Notes under the pieces: model-generated | Databases searched by the model: none | Told to the model about the DNA's origin: nothing | Seen by the model: the letters and a program-made list of their open reading frames with translations, nothing else | Program-made: the position numbers and the translations under genes | Part shown: positions 33,599 through 43,341 of the stretch, piece by piece | Position numbering within the stretch: the first letter of the stretch is position 1 | How the letters are laid out: every line of letters begins with the position of its first letter | Assembly (NCBI GenBank): GCA_013407085.1 | Contig: JACCGJ010015051.1 | Span: 1 to 64,000 of the forward strand | DNA from: Atriophallophorus winterbourni | Taxonomy: Eukaryota; Platyhelminthes; Trematoda; Plagiorchiida; Microphallidae | DNA length: 64,000 nucleotides | Reading direction: 5' to 3'

Positions 33599-33814
33599 TG
33601 CACATTCGTGCAAGGAGGCAAAGAACAGAGTTTTACATGATTATACAGTCCAATTCAGGAATAATAAGCTCTACCGCTCTAATCGATAAGAAGTACTTTG
33701 CTGATCAGTGCTTTTTGTAGGATGTCGACATAACCTACCTTTTGCATTCGAAAGATTTCTCACTGTTCTCCATCGTGGCGATAATGCTTCACGGCATACA
33801 TCAAATATGAGCTG

Positions 33815-34330
33815 TCAAGAGCAAGTTCTTATAGACTCGCAGGATCAATGCCGAGAGCTTTTATATATCTTATACAAACATAATTTTACTGTAAGTGAAG
33901 TCTACCTAATGGTCGAATTTCTGATTCCAACTACCCCTAGAGTATATATTCTGGAAAACAAGTGTTTTTTTCATATTCTAGGCAGAACCAAGCCAGCGTA
34001 GACAACATTATCGCAGTAGATTAAACATACCATGCAGATCAGCCTCTTTCTATCCACGATATGCTCAAAGCACGATAAATGCTCCGTGGACGGAAATCTT
34101 CCAGTTTCCCTTTATGCGTTGCGTGAATTGCCCACGTTTCGCTGCTATATTGTATGGCACTTCGTAAGCACAGGCTGTATAAGATGATTTTTGTCCTTAT
34201 TGCAAGCTTATGGTTGCTCTAGGCACAGGAGGGATTATCCACAATATTTAAGCCAAGATCCCTGAACCTATATATTTGTTCACACTGAGAGATTTCAACA
34301 GTAGTGATGGTGAGGGATAAGGTTCCTTGA
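33815..34330 (-). mobile_element. LINE 3' fragment, same family as 10025-11160
   Basis: Positions 33820-33870 match 10115-10175 ('gactcgcagg.tcaatgccg', 'agagctt'). Positions 34060-34180 encode, on the minus strand, degraded 'YSSETWAIHATHKGKLEDF', the LLYG-ETWT block of this family. Very decayed. Confidence 0.55.
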
Positions 34331-34887
34331 TCAATAAATTTGTCTTTTTAGTGCTAATTGCTCGTCCAATGTTTTAATTACCTGGTAAAAGGAACAGAAT
34401 ATCGCTTTTCGTTTAGCACGCACGTGATTACACTAAAAATTATTTGTAGCATTTGCAGCTATTCCATAGTGAGCGCCACCTAGCTAGATGGGCTGCGTTT
34501 CATTTAAGTTAAACGATTTCATTACCTGAAGCGATTATTATATCTATGCCGATGGCTTATACGAAGCGAAATTCACTTAACGTACAGTGATCATCTTAAC
34601 CCCAAATTTTGATCGACGTTTTATATTCTTTTCGAGTTGGAATGATACGCTCCAATTAACTAATAACTTTCAGTCATGTTTTAAAGCAGCATCTGTATTC
34701 CTGTCATTAGCTTTACGGACAACACCTCCGGAGCCAGACAAATTACCATGCACCATGGCAGCCAACTCTGAAAACTTTCCTGCATATGTAGCTGAAAACA
34801 TCAAACATGGTCGCAGATCAATATGGCAAAACCTATATCGACGAAACTATTAATGATATACACCAACAGCTGAGTACAAGTGTGCGT

Positions 34888-35367
34888 CTACTCACTAAAT
34901 GAATACAGCGTGAGCGTTACTGGACTTTTTTTCGTACTTCGATCAATAATGGCGATGATGTTGCGGAGACAAGAGGCAAGTACCGTTACCATGTCTTCCA
35001 ACGCCGAAATTTTTTTATCTTGCTTGTTGCGAATAGCTATGTAACGTTGATACTTTATTGACAACTGCTGGTATTGAGTAGCACAGATTTTGACCGAGGC
35101 AAGGCGTTGGGAAACTTCGTGTATTTTCACCTCCAAATTTTTATTGAAATTATTGACCTGTTGTTGATGCAGCTGTAGCAACTCCATGGATTTCATTAAA
35201 CCGATAAAGTTTTCGTGCTGCTTGTTTTCGCGTGCATGTAAATCATGTAGATCTTTTTCTAATTTGGCACACTTGGTCTCCAAAAGTTTGTATTCCTCCT
35301 TTTGCTTGTGAAAAAGTGATACATAATTTCCAGATTCCGCAGCCAAGAGCGCTTTCAATCGATATAT
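34888..35367 (-). CDS. Terminal exon of a coiled-coil protein
   Basis: 159 codons plus stop, after the acceptor TTCATTTCAAG. The sequence is dominated by heptad-like leucine and lysine/glutamate patterns: LKALLAAESGNYVSLFHKQK, ETKCAKLEKDLHDLHAREN, QLHQQQVNNFNKNLEVKIHE, SALEDMVTVLASCLRNII. It ends TLYSFSE. It is a long parallel coiled coil of the kind found in centrosomal, ciliary or cytoskeletal proteins. No diagnostic domain lets me name it. It joins in phase 0 to the exon at 35770-35901. Confidence 0.65.
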   Translation of the reverse strand: MYRLKALLAAESGNYVSLFHKQKEEYKLLETKCAKLEKDLHDLHARENKQHENFIGLMKSMELLQLHQQQVNNFNKNLEVKIHEVSQRLASVKICATQYQQLSIKYQRYIAIRNKQDKKISALEDMVTVLASCLRNIIAIIDRSTKKSPVTLTLYSFSE

Positions 35368-35769
35368 CTTGAAATGAATACAAAACGTTGTAAAGTAAAA
35401 TGGTTGAAAGCGTCGAATATTACGTAAAGAAACAATTTGAAAAGAATTTACGCGGCTGTTCCATGGAGGTATGCCTGCATGCATTGGAAATAGGAAAAGA
35501 AGCATGAGTAGTTCGTAGCAAGTATCCTACTGCTTTTAAAGACGGTTCAAAACAAACTAAATTAAACTATGCATATGAGTCACGATCACGAAGTATTTTT
35601 CTGCTGTAAAGCGTGAAGGGACTAACAGAAATTCCAACAAAACTTGACGTTGAAAAGTATATTTTACATAAATTAAAGGTTATTCCTTAACAAATTAGTG
35701 TAAAGTTATGTTTAGAATGAAGATGCATTGCTCGTTAAAATGAAAATATGTAGGAAAAAGCACGTTTAC

Positions 35770-35901
35770 CTCTTGAGCTGCTGCATGTCTCACATCCTCG
35801 GTGAGCAACTTTTGATTGTGCAATTGTAAAATTAGATCCTCAATCTTCCGATCATATTCAAGTTCTTGAGAGTCAGTGACACAAAATTGATTGGCAGTTT
35901 C
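35770..35901 (-). CDS. Internal exon of the coiled-coil protein
   Basis: 132 nt, exactly 44 codons, between the acceptor CCCCTACAG and the donor CAAGAG|GTAAAC. The peptide ETANQFCVTDSQELEYDRKI then EDLILQLHNQKLLTEDV is again coiled-coil-like. Both ends are phase 0, matching the exon at 34888-35367. Upstream exons must exist, as there is no start codon here, but I cannot identify them. Confidence 0.6.
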
Positions 35902-35999
35902 CTGTAGGGGTATGTGAAAATGATTGAGATATAGTGAAACATGGAATTGACCTAGGAAAAAACATACACGCCTGAGCATACATTCGCACAAAACATCAA

Positions 36000-37990
36000 A
36001 GTTATTTAAAAGTTGGATCTTCGGTGGAGTGAGAGCTAACTAGTCAAACATTATACACAAGAGCGATATAATATGATTTATATTTAATAGCATTTTGACT
36101 TTGCTTTGACGTCTGGGATTTTATTTTATTGGGACTCATTGTAATTTAGCCTTTCAATGAAACAATATTTGTGCTGAAAATTCACGTACACGAATAAAGT
36201 CGTTTTATTCTTTTTCAACAAACCAAAGATGCATCCGAATAAAAAGTATACGTATAGAATGCATAAAAGTACAACGATTTCACGTAACATACTTCATTAA
36301 TTGAGATTCTGAAAAGTTTAACGTCCTTATTTCGTTTTTTACATTATTGTTATTATTATTGTTGTTTTTATATCGATTCAGAACACAAGCGACTGTCGCT
36401 ACGCATTACATATTATCGTATAACTATTTTCTTTAGCCTGGCACGGACGTTCACGCTCAATACAAAAACTTGGCGATGTCTCACTATCGCTTGTCAGGGA
36501 ATATACGTGTGAAAAACCTTATCCCACTGGATAGTTCACATCACTTTCCGTTTCTATTGGCTGGAGATTGGCCGCTTGGGACATAGCTAGGTGGTTGCTA
36601 TTAGACAGCAAGAGCATGCTACGGTAATTGTCCGGTAAGCTCTAGAATAAACGTTTTCAATCTCTGTATATATAGGAAGAGCGTCACTGGATATAGTAAG
36701 TCTTATGCGGACAAATCATCGTTGATACATGCGAGCAGAATTACAGACAACCTTGTATTGGAGATAATCAATTGTTCACTTGATTAGCGTTTGTTTGTCT
36801 AATGAGTCAGGAAACCGCGAACTTGATGCAGTTAAAAGAATGTGTACTACTTAGGCCGATGATGTGAAGGAATTCCATAATGGTTATGAGGCTGCAGTGT
36901 TTTCCAGTCCATTACCGGCTATAATCAGTTCAGCATTATCAGACCCATTCTGGGCAGAAATACTGTCTAGTACTCTATCTATCTACAAAGAGACTTGTAG
37001 AACAAGATATACTTACCTTATCCTATCTAATCTTATCTTATGCCGATATCTTGAGTTCATAAAGTTAATAAGCAATATTTGTGAGCATCCAAGATAAGGA
37101 AATTCAAACTTATCCTAAATGCAAACTACATCTAAAAGGGTGTAAAAGATAGAGATAAGAATGCTAAAATAATTGATCTATTTTATGCAGAGAATAGTAG
37201 ATTTTAAAACCTTTTTGCCTGTCATTCTTCGTTAATTTGGAACGAGGGCACCTACGTAAACACAAGTACAAAAGTAGATAAGTGTATATGCACTATGATG
37301 GACTACATATGAGTTATGATCTTATCAGGTTGTTAGGGTTTGTGTTGGATTGGAAATGACAGCACCAACCGGCTAACCAACTTTGTCGCCTTCCTCTGTT
37401 GCCTTTTGATAAGCATATTGTATGTGAGGACAAATGTATGTGGACACAAGCTGTCGTACATTATTAAGAGGAAGAAAAGAATGCCACGATTTTAGATAGT
37501 CATGTAGCCTTTCAACACCTTAGGGTGAAAACATGATGACAATGAGTCATTATTCCATGGTACGTTTTCGGGTAAACAGTTCGACCATTTGAAGATTACA
37601 TCGGCACTTCATGGTTGTGTATGGCTAGGAAGTAGCATTTTATTCAAGATGATGCGCATTTAATTGACTGTAGAAATATTCGGACCGCTGGATATCGTGA
37701 TTAGATGGAGAGTTAGTTTGACGCCATAACCTAACATCTTCCTGATAAAAAGTATGCTCAAGCTCAGCAGTACAAAGATTTGATTTATGTATATAAAAAA
37801 TAATAACAGATCAAGAACATAGCTTCAACGTTCTCTACATCTGACACGTTTGGAGTCAGAAATCGTAACTCTGACTAGCGCAACCATTGCTCTGCTGAAA
37901 ACCACTGAGATTTAGCCTGGAGATCGACCATTACTACCGTGGTGAGAACAAACATGTCATTTTAGCAGCATTCCTCAACCATCATTTATT
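36000..37990. other. No supported gene
   Basis: Possibly an upstream intron of the coiled-coil gene. AT-rich, no recognised proteins or repeats. Confidence 0.35.
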
Positions 37991-37995
37991 GTTTA

Positions 37996-38222
37996 GCCCA
38001 CAAGACGTTTCAGTACTTATCTACATCTTACATTGCAGTTCCTACCATTAAACTAAAACACAGACACGAAAGAGTAATACACATTTCCGCAATGACTGTA
38101 GAAAGTCATTTGCATTTTGTACAGAAACTAAGGCAGTCCATTTCCTGTGATTTAATGTAAATTTCGTGAGAATCAATTGTGATCCACGTGTAATGCACAA
38201 GTGCTACATTCCTTCTTACACG
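37996..38222. repeat. Dispersed repeat, copy 2 of the 10-240 family
   Basis: Same orientation as 10-240, with 'gtttcagtact.atctacat' and 'atcaattgtgatcc'. Further collinear blocks at 38850-38970 match 490-640. The two copies now carry different SINE-like insertions. Confidence 0.6.
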
Positions 38223-38385
38223 CAAATCTTTCACATTTCGGTGATGAGACCTCCCCCATTTTAAATTCACAGGTATACACGCCTGTGCTCCCTACAAATC
38301 AATTTTGGTAGTAGTGGGTGTTTTCAAGCACACCTCGAAAGAATCTGGGCACTCGTTTCGAAATGGTAGACTATCGTGCTTTGAA
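38215..38385 (+). repeat. SINE-like repeat, subfamily B
   Basis: 'tttcggtgatgagacctccc', 'acacgcctgtgctcc', 'gtagtgggtgttttcaagca', 'gaaagaatctgggcactcg'. It is the reverse complement of the copy at 39775-39960. Confidence 0.65.
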
Positions 38386-38574
38386 AGTAATACTGACATA
38401 ATGAAATTAAAAAGTTAAAAGTCCAATGAAAAATGTATAACAATAAAACATCAAGACTTCAAGACGTACTGCTGCTGTTTCTTTAAACAAGGTTACCACG
38501 AACGTTCCATATTTAACTAAAATTTGTCAATAAATTGAACAATAGAAGGCTTGGTTGGTTTTTCATAACTAGGA

Positions 38575-38672
38575 ATTCAAGTTTAAGTTGCACAGGGCTG
38601 AAAGCCAATCAAGCGCCTAGATTTTCTTCAACGGTATGCGGTTGAGCACCCGGCACTTCGCCAGCACGGTGA
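38575..38672 (-). repeat. SINE-like repeat, subfamily A fragment
   Basis: 'gggctgaaagccaatcaagc', 'ggtatgcggttgagcacccg'. Matches 790-880. Confidence 0.55.
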
Positions 38673-38718
38673 GAGGTCATTTATTCAGGAAACCACGCAA
38701 TAATAGGCGTGAACAATG

Positions 38719-38836
38719 TATGATTTATGAAATCACTAGCCTTTTCGAGGCAAAATGCAGCACAGTCATAGACTGCATGTGGGCTAAAATGCTGTCAGTT
38801 TTCCCAGGCCTAGACAGATATGAGATGGAAAATGTA
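38719..38836 (-). repeat. CATA-tailed SINE-like family, 5'-truncated copy
   Basis: 'tatgaaatcactagcctttt', 'gaggcaaaatgcagcacagt', to 'cctagacagatatgagatgg'. Confidence 0.7.
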
Positions 38837-38957
38837 ACAATACGTTTTATGTTTTTTCCATTTGGTGTTTATTATCTTGTGTTATTCGTAACAGTGTCAA
38901 CAACTATAACAATCTAGCGAAAATATGTAAAGACGATCAAAAGTCACGGGTTTAGCA

Positions 38958-39337
38958 TCTGTTAGTTCAAGTTCAGTTCAGTTCAGTTTGCACAGGACAG
39001 TATGTAACGAGCCAATCGAGCGTCCAGAATTTCTTTCGGTGGAAAGCTGCAGAGAAGCAACCACCACTGCCAAAGCGTTTTTTCTTATTGTGGTTTGGAT
39101 ATCCTCGACGATCGCGCCGCCAAGGGATAAGCCAATCGAGCGTCCAGAATTTCCGTCTGTGGAAAGCTTCAAAGGAGCGCCCACCACTGCCAAAGTTGGT
39201 TCATTTTCCTCTGTTATTCTCGTCGTATGCGAAGGTACGTTCGATGTTTTCCAAGCCGTCCTCTGGTCCCAGAATTTGTAGCTGCGACTGAGAAAAACGG
39301 AAAGGGTTTCTCTTCACCAAGCCGGTGAGAGGTTAGC
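38958..39337 (-). repeat. SINE-like repeat, subfamily A, with internal tandem duplication
   Basis: The plus strand shows the reverse-complement tail (TTCAG)n at 38964-38986, then two direct copies of a segment of about 140 bp starting 'agccaatcgagcgtccagaa' (about 38999 and 39130). The far end 'ggtgagaggttagct' at 39323-39337 is the 5' end seen at 51785. The ORF here (38988-39281) is only a product of the repeat. Confidence 0.75.
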
Positions 39338-39489
39338 TATGGAAAATTGGTGCGTACATTTAAAACATGACATTTAAAACGAAGCATTATATAACAGGAT
39401 TTTTTTGTTTTTTTTAAATTGTGGTCAAGACCATATAATTTTAAAATGAACAAAAAATGGATAATTCTGACGACAGACAACCTGCATAT

Positions 39490-39725
39490 TCACGGGAAAA
39501 AGTCTGGGAAAAGCCCAAGCCACAAGGCATCTAAACCCCTTTTGAATGCACCTATTGATGTGCAAGCTATTAGTTCCTCAGGCAGCTTGTTCCAGAAGCT
39601 TACCACTCTTTCACTGAAAAAGTGTTGCCTAAGATTCAGACGGCTGTGGTTTTTCGCGAGCTTCAATGTATGTCCTCTAGTTGAGGGGTTGATCGGGTTG
39701 ATCAGATTCAAGATTCAAGATTTAT
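39490..39725 (-). mobile_element. CR1-like LINE, C-terminal fragment
   Basis: The minus frame contains STRGHTLKLAKNHSRLNLRQ, FFSERVVSFWNKLPEELIAC and GLFPDFFP, the extreme C-terminus of CR1-type proteins, close to that at 40116-40316. It is a heavily 5'-truncated insertion. Confidence 0.75.
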
Positions 39726-39774
39726 GGTTGAAAAGCAATTAACTTTAACTAACCATCGGGTGGAAATATAGGTA

Positions 39775-39960
39775 CAAATGTATCAGTATCAGTATCAGTA
39801 TCACAGGGCGATAGTCGACCAAGTCGAAAACGAGTGCCCAGATTCTTTCGGAGGTGTGCTTGAAAACACCCACCACTACCAGGATTGATTCGTAAGTAAC
39901 ACAGGCGTGTGTAACTGTGAATGGAAGATGGGAGATGTCTCATCACCGAAAGGTGAGAGA
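39775..39960 (-). repeat. SINE-like repeat, subfamily B with (TGATAC)n tail
   Basis: On the minus strand the 3' end is ATACTGATACTGATACTGAT (plus 39781-39801). The body contains 'cgacttggtcgactatcgcc' and 'cctggtagtggtgggtgttt'. Body blocks are shared with subfamily A, but the tail differs. Confidence 0.7.
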
Positions 39961-39964
39961 GTTA

Positions 39965-41265
39965 TGCATGTTGCATGTCCAATCGAATGAAAAGTCGACG
40001 GACAGCAGTTTATTTCCACAAATGCGAAAAAATGAAAAAGAAACTCTTTTTTGTGTTTCAAAAAAATTTTCGAATATTTTTGTGTTTTTTTACCATAAAA
40101 ATGAGGGATTTAGTCTTAAGGGTAATGCTCCGGGAAGAGCTCCTGCCACCGTTCGTCCAGCCCATGTTTGAACGCAATTACTGAAGTTGCCAAGATTAGT
40201 TCTGCGGGAAGTGAGTTCCACGCGTTCACTATACGGATGCTAAAGAAGTGCGTTCTGGATTCGAGCCTGGTGTGCTGTTTACTTAGCTTAAAACTGTGCC
40301 CTCGTGTACCAACCAAAGGAGAGAACCGGAAGAAGTCATCGAATTCTAAACAACTTAGTCCTTTGACAACCTTAAAGGTCTCTATAAGATCCCCCTAAGT
40401 TGCCTCCTCCTAAGTGAGAAAAGTCCTAGTGCTAATAGACGATTTTCATAATTGGTGTGTGCTAACCCCTCGATCATGCGAGTGGCCAGCTTCTGTACCT
40501 TTTCTAGCTGCACTATATCCTTCTGGTAATACGGCTTCCAAGCCTGGATACAGTATTCTAAATGTGGCCTTACTATTGCCTTGTAGAGGGGCAATAGCAC
40601 CTCAGCTTTTCTGCAAGTGAGGGCTGAACGTAGTCGAAAGAGTTCCCTCCTGGCCCTTTGAGCTGCAGCAGCACATTGGTCAGCCCACTTAAAGTTTGCG
40701 GAGACTACGATTCCTAGGTCCTTAGTAGACTTTACCCTACGGAACTCCGTGTGAGCTGAGGGCGTAGACACAATCATGTTGCCTGCTAGTGTAGAGAGCA
40801 AGTGACTCTTATCTAGGTTAAGGGGAAGGTCCCACTTACCCGCCCATGCTGTTACAGCTTCCACATCACTTATCAGATCGGAGTTATCCGACCTACCGAC
40901 AATTTTAACGTCGTCAGCAAACATATAACAGGGTGAGCGCAGTTGGCTGGCTAGATCATCAATGAAGATGAGGAACAGCAACGGCCCCAAGACTGAGCCC
41001 TAGGGAACCCCACTCGTTACATGCGCACTTGCGGAGTAAGTATCATCTACCCTAACAGTAAAGGAACGGTCGCTAATGAATGCTCGAATCCAGCCCAGAA
41101 GGTTCCCTGATACTCCTATGGCTGAGAGTTTGAGAAGCAACTGCCTGTGGTTGACTGAACCAAAAGTCTTACTATAGTCGAGATATAAGCCATCTACCGC
41201 TATGTCATAATCCATCCTCTTAGTGACCTTGTTTAGAAAGCACTATAAGTTTGTCAGACATGACC
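39965..41265 (-). mobile_element. CR1-like LINE, 3' half (reverse transcriptase and C-terminus)
   Basis: 41215-41000 encodes VDGLYLDYSKTFGSVNHRQL (motif A) and ends HVTSGVP at a TAG where the family has Q. The frame resumes GSVLGPLLFLIFIDDL at 40990. Then come CYMFADDVKIVG (FADD catalytic pair intact), KWDLPLNLDKSH, KSTKDLGIVVSANFKWADQC, PHLEYCIQAWKPYYQKDIVQ and LEKVQKLATRM. A C-terminal frame at 40316-40116 has FFSIRIVNAWNSLPAELI. This is the best-preserved LINE RT in the window. Its 5' half lies beyond the LTR element, at 43342-45870. Confidence 0.85.
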
Positions 41266-41727
41266 TGTAAATGTGAATTTCACATTTAAGTTTGGTAAAT
41301 TTTGGCCTGCCTGGATTCCAATTTTTTGTGCTTCTATCGAATTGTACACATTTATATTTTGTTGCTAACATTTACTTTCCTGAAAGATTCCTTACTTCGT
41401 ACTTCCTCTTCTTATTCTGTTTCAATCTTTCCCGCCATTTTTGCTGGTTCGCAATTTACTTGATTGGACTTGCGCCATATTTTCCGCCCATAGACGCTCT
41501 TAATTGTTATTGAAATTATTCCCGGATCTTCAGTGTTGAGGTATTTTGTATATTATTGTATATTTGTTTTAGTACCGCATTTTTATAGAGCAATTGTTTG
41601 CAAATATATTGGTTTTGCATTGATTGGACAATTCTGCGCGTATCTCTAACCGGGTTTGAATCGAGTATAGAAAGCAATTCCGAGCCATTTGGATATCGTC
41701 CCTAAAAGTACTCTATTCTACTTTACA
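41266..41727 (+). repeat. Left LTR of the non-autonomous element
   Basis: 462 bp, TG...CA ends. Internal AT-rich stretch 'gtatattattgtatatttg' near 41546 may be a promoter region. Confidence 0.9.
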
Positions 41728-42875
41728 GTACTCAACAGGTGACAATCAAAACTGCTGAAGGGTCTTCGAGGAGGGACGTTCGATCCCTCTGTCTTCTAGA
41801 GGGGGTAGTAGACGAGTAGAAAGTAATCAGGATGTTGATCATTGGTGATGGCGCATAACACACCATGTACCTCGGAGACAAATTGGATTATGGTTATAGA
41901 TACTTCGGGTTAATAGAAAATGTTGCCATGACGTATTGTGGACATGTGCATCATTCATACATTGTGCATTTTTGAAAGTTGCATATGAGAAATGCATTAT
42001 GACTGGCCCTTGTCGATCTTTACATATCATGCTTTCATAACCGGGACAGTGTAACTGGTTGTCAAAGATTGTTCCAGCCATTAGTCGCTAAAAGCTCCTT
42101 ATCCTATTTTTAAAAAAATATCGCAGGCTATGATACATACGCTATGCGTGATGTATTCATTGTATACAGCCACGGAGCACTTGCACATGCATGTTAGCAT
42201 CCGGCGATAATGGACTAAGGAGCATACACCTACATGCGTGATGCATCCTTTGAGACCCATGATCATCACAAACACGTGTTTGTCCAAGTCCAACTAGATA
42301 ATGGTTGCGCGGCGCATGCCAGGACAACCTGACACCTGCATTATGCGCCGGCGCGAAAGGCTGAACGTGACAAAGGTGCCTCCTATGCTTTGCTCATGCA
42401 ACCTAAATTACTTTGGCAACATTTGACAATATAGACGGCTCGTGAATACAAATTTGAAAAGGTTTCCATAGAGCAATGACTTCCGTTGTGGAATATTAAG
42501 CAGCTATGGCCCATTGTGCTATTGACATGCAAATTGCTTATAGATGGTTTGGGCATATTGTCTCCGGAAACTAAGCCAGCAACACATAACAATTGCTTAT
42601 GAGGTACAAGTCTTGTGTGGTTATGCCCATGCCTTGATGATTGACATGCTGTTTCTACTTTCTCGCCGGTAAAAAATTACATTGTGGTCATCTATTTTGT
42701 GAATTTCAACTACTAATTAGTAGTTAACAATTTTGTACATAGTCTCATTGTAGCATTTTAGAATTGGCAAAAATGTACGGTAGATAGGAACGTTTGTCTA
42801 CTTATACGGAGTATAGCGAACTATGGAGATGTGTTTATGAATATGTTTTGAAGCTGAGTGGCTTCCGGGGGGCAG

Positions 42876-43336
42876 TGTAAATGTGAATTTCACATTTAAG
42901 TTTGGTAAATTTTGGCCTGCCTGTATTCCAATTTTTGTGCTTCTATCGAATTGTACACATTTATATTTTGTTGCTAGCATTTACTTTCCTGAAAGACTCC
43001 TTACTTCGTACTTCCTCTTCTGATTTTGATTTAATCTTTCCCGCCATTTTTGCTGGTTCGCAATTTACTTGATTGGACTTGCGCCATATTTTCCGCCCAT
43101 AGACGCTCTTAATTGTTATTGAAATTATTCCCGGATCTTCAGTGTTGAGGTATTTTGTATAATATTGTATATTTGTTTTGGAACCGCATTTTTATAGAGC
43201 AATTGTTTGCAAATATATTGGTTTTGCATTGATTGGACAATTCTGCGCGTATCTCTAACCGGGTTTGAATCGAGTATAGAAAGCAATTCCGAGCTATTTG
43301 GATATCGTCCATAAAAGTACTCTATTGTATTTTACA
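42876..43336 (+). repeat. Right LTR of the non-autonomous element
   Basis: 461 bp, near-identical to the left LTR over its whole length (for example 'ggattcc' against 'gtattcc' near the start). Confidence 0.9.
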
Positions 43337-43341
43337 TGACC

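Larger units (their letters stand above)
41266..43336. mobile_element. Non-autonomous LTR retrotransposon with TGACC target duplication
   Basis: Direct repeats 41266-41727 and 42876-43336 (462 and 461 bp, about ten differences) begin TGTAAATGTGAATTTCACAT and end TTTACA, the TG...CA form of LTRs. The 5-bp sequence TGACC flanks both sides (41261-41265 and 43337-43341). The 1148-bp interior encodes no Gag, protease, RT or integrase. Just before the right LTR is a purine run GGGGGG(CAG) at 42867-42875, placed like a polypurine tract. After the left LTR, 'aacaggtgacaatcaaaact' could hold a primer-binding site. The interior strand is uncertain, though the purine run suggests plus. The host sequence is a CR1 LINE, whose reading continues on both sides. 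Confidence 0.9.

Noticed and set aside
34587..34853. 88-residue plus-strand ORF
   Set aside because: No recognised domain and no splice or promoter context.
38988..39281. 97-residue ORF with two similar halves (QSSVQNF/RPEF...TTAKA)
   Set aside because: Explained by the internal duplication of a SINE-like element; both strands and several frames are open.
41780..41800. GTTCGATCCC as a tRNA B box
   Set aside because: No A box at suitable distance and no cloverleaf could be drawn.
41839..42592. ORFs within the non-autonomous LTR element as coding genes
   Set aside because: Three short minus-strand ORFs with no retroviral-type motif and a composition like random AT-rich sequence.
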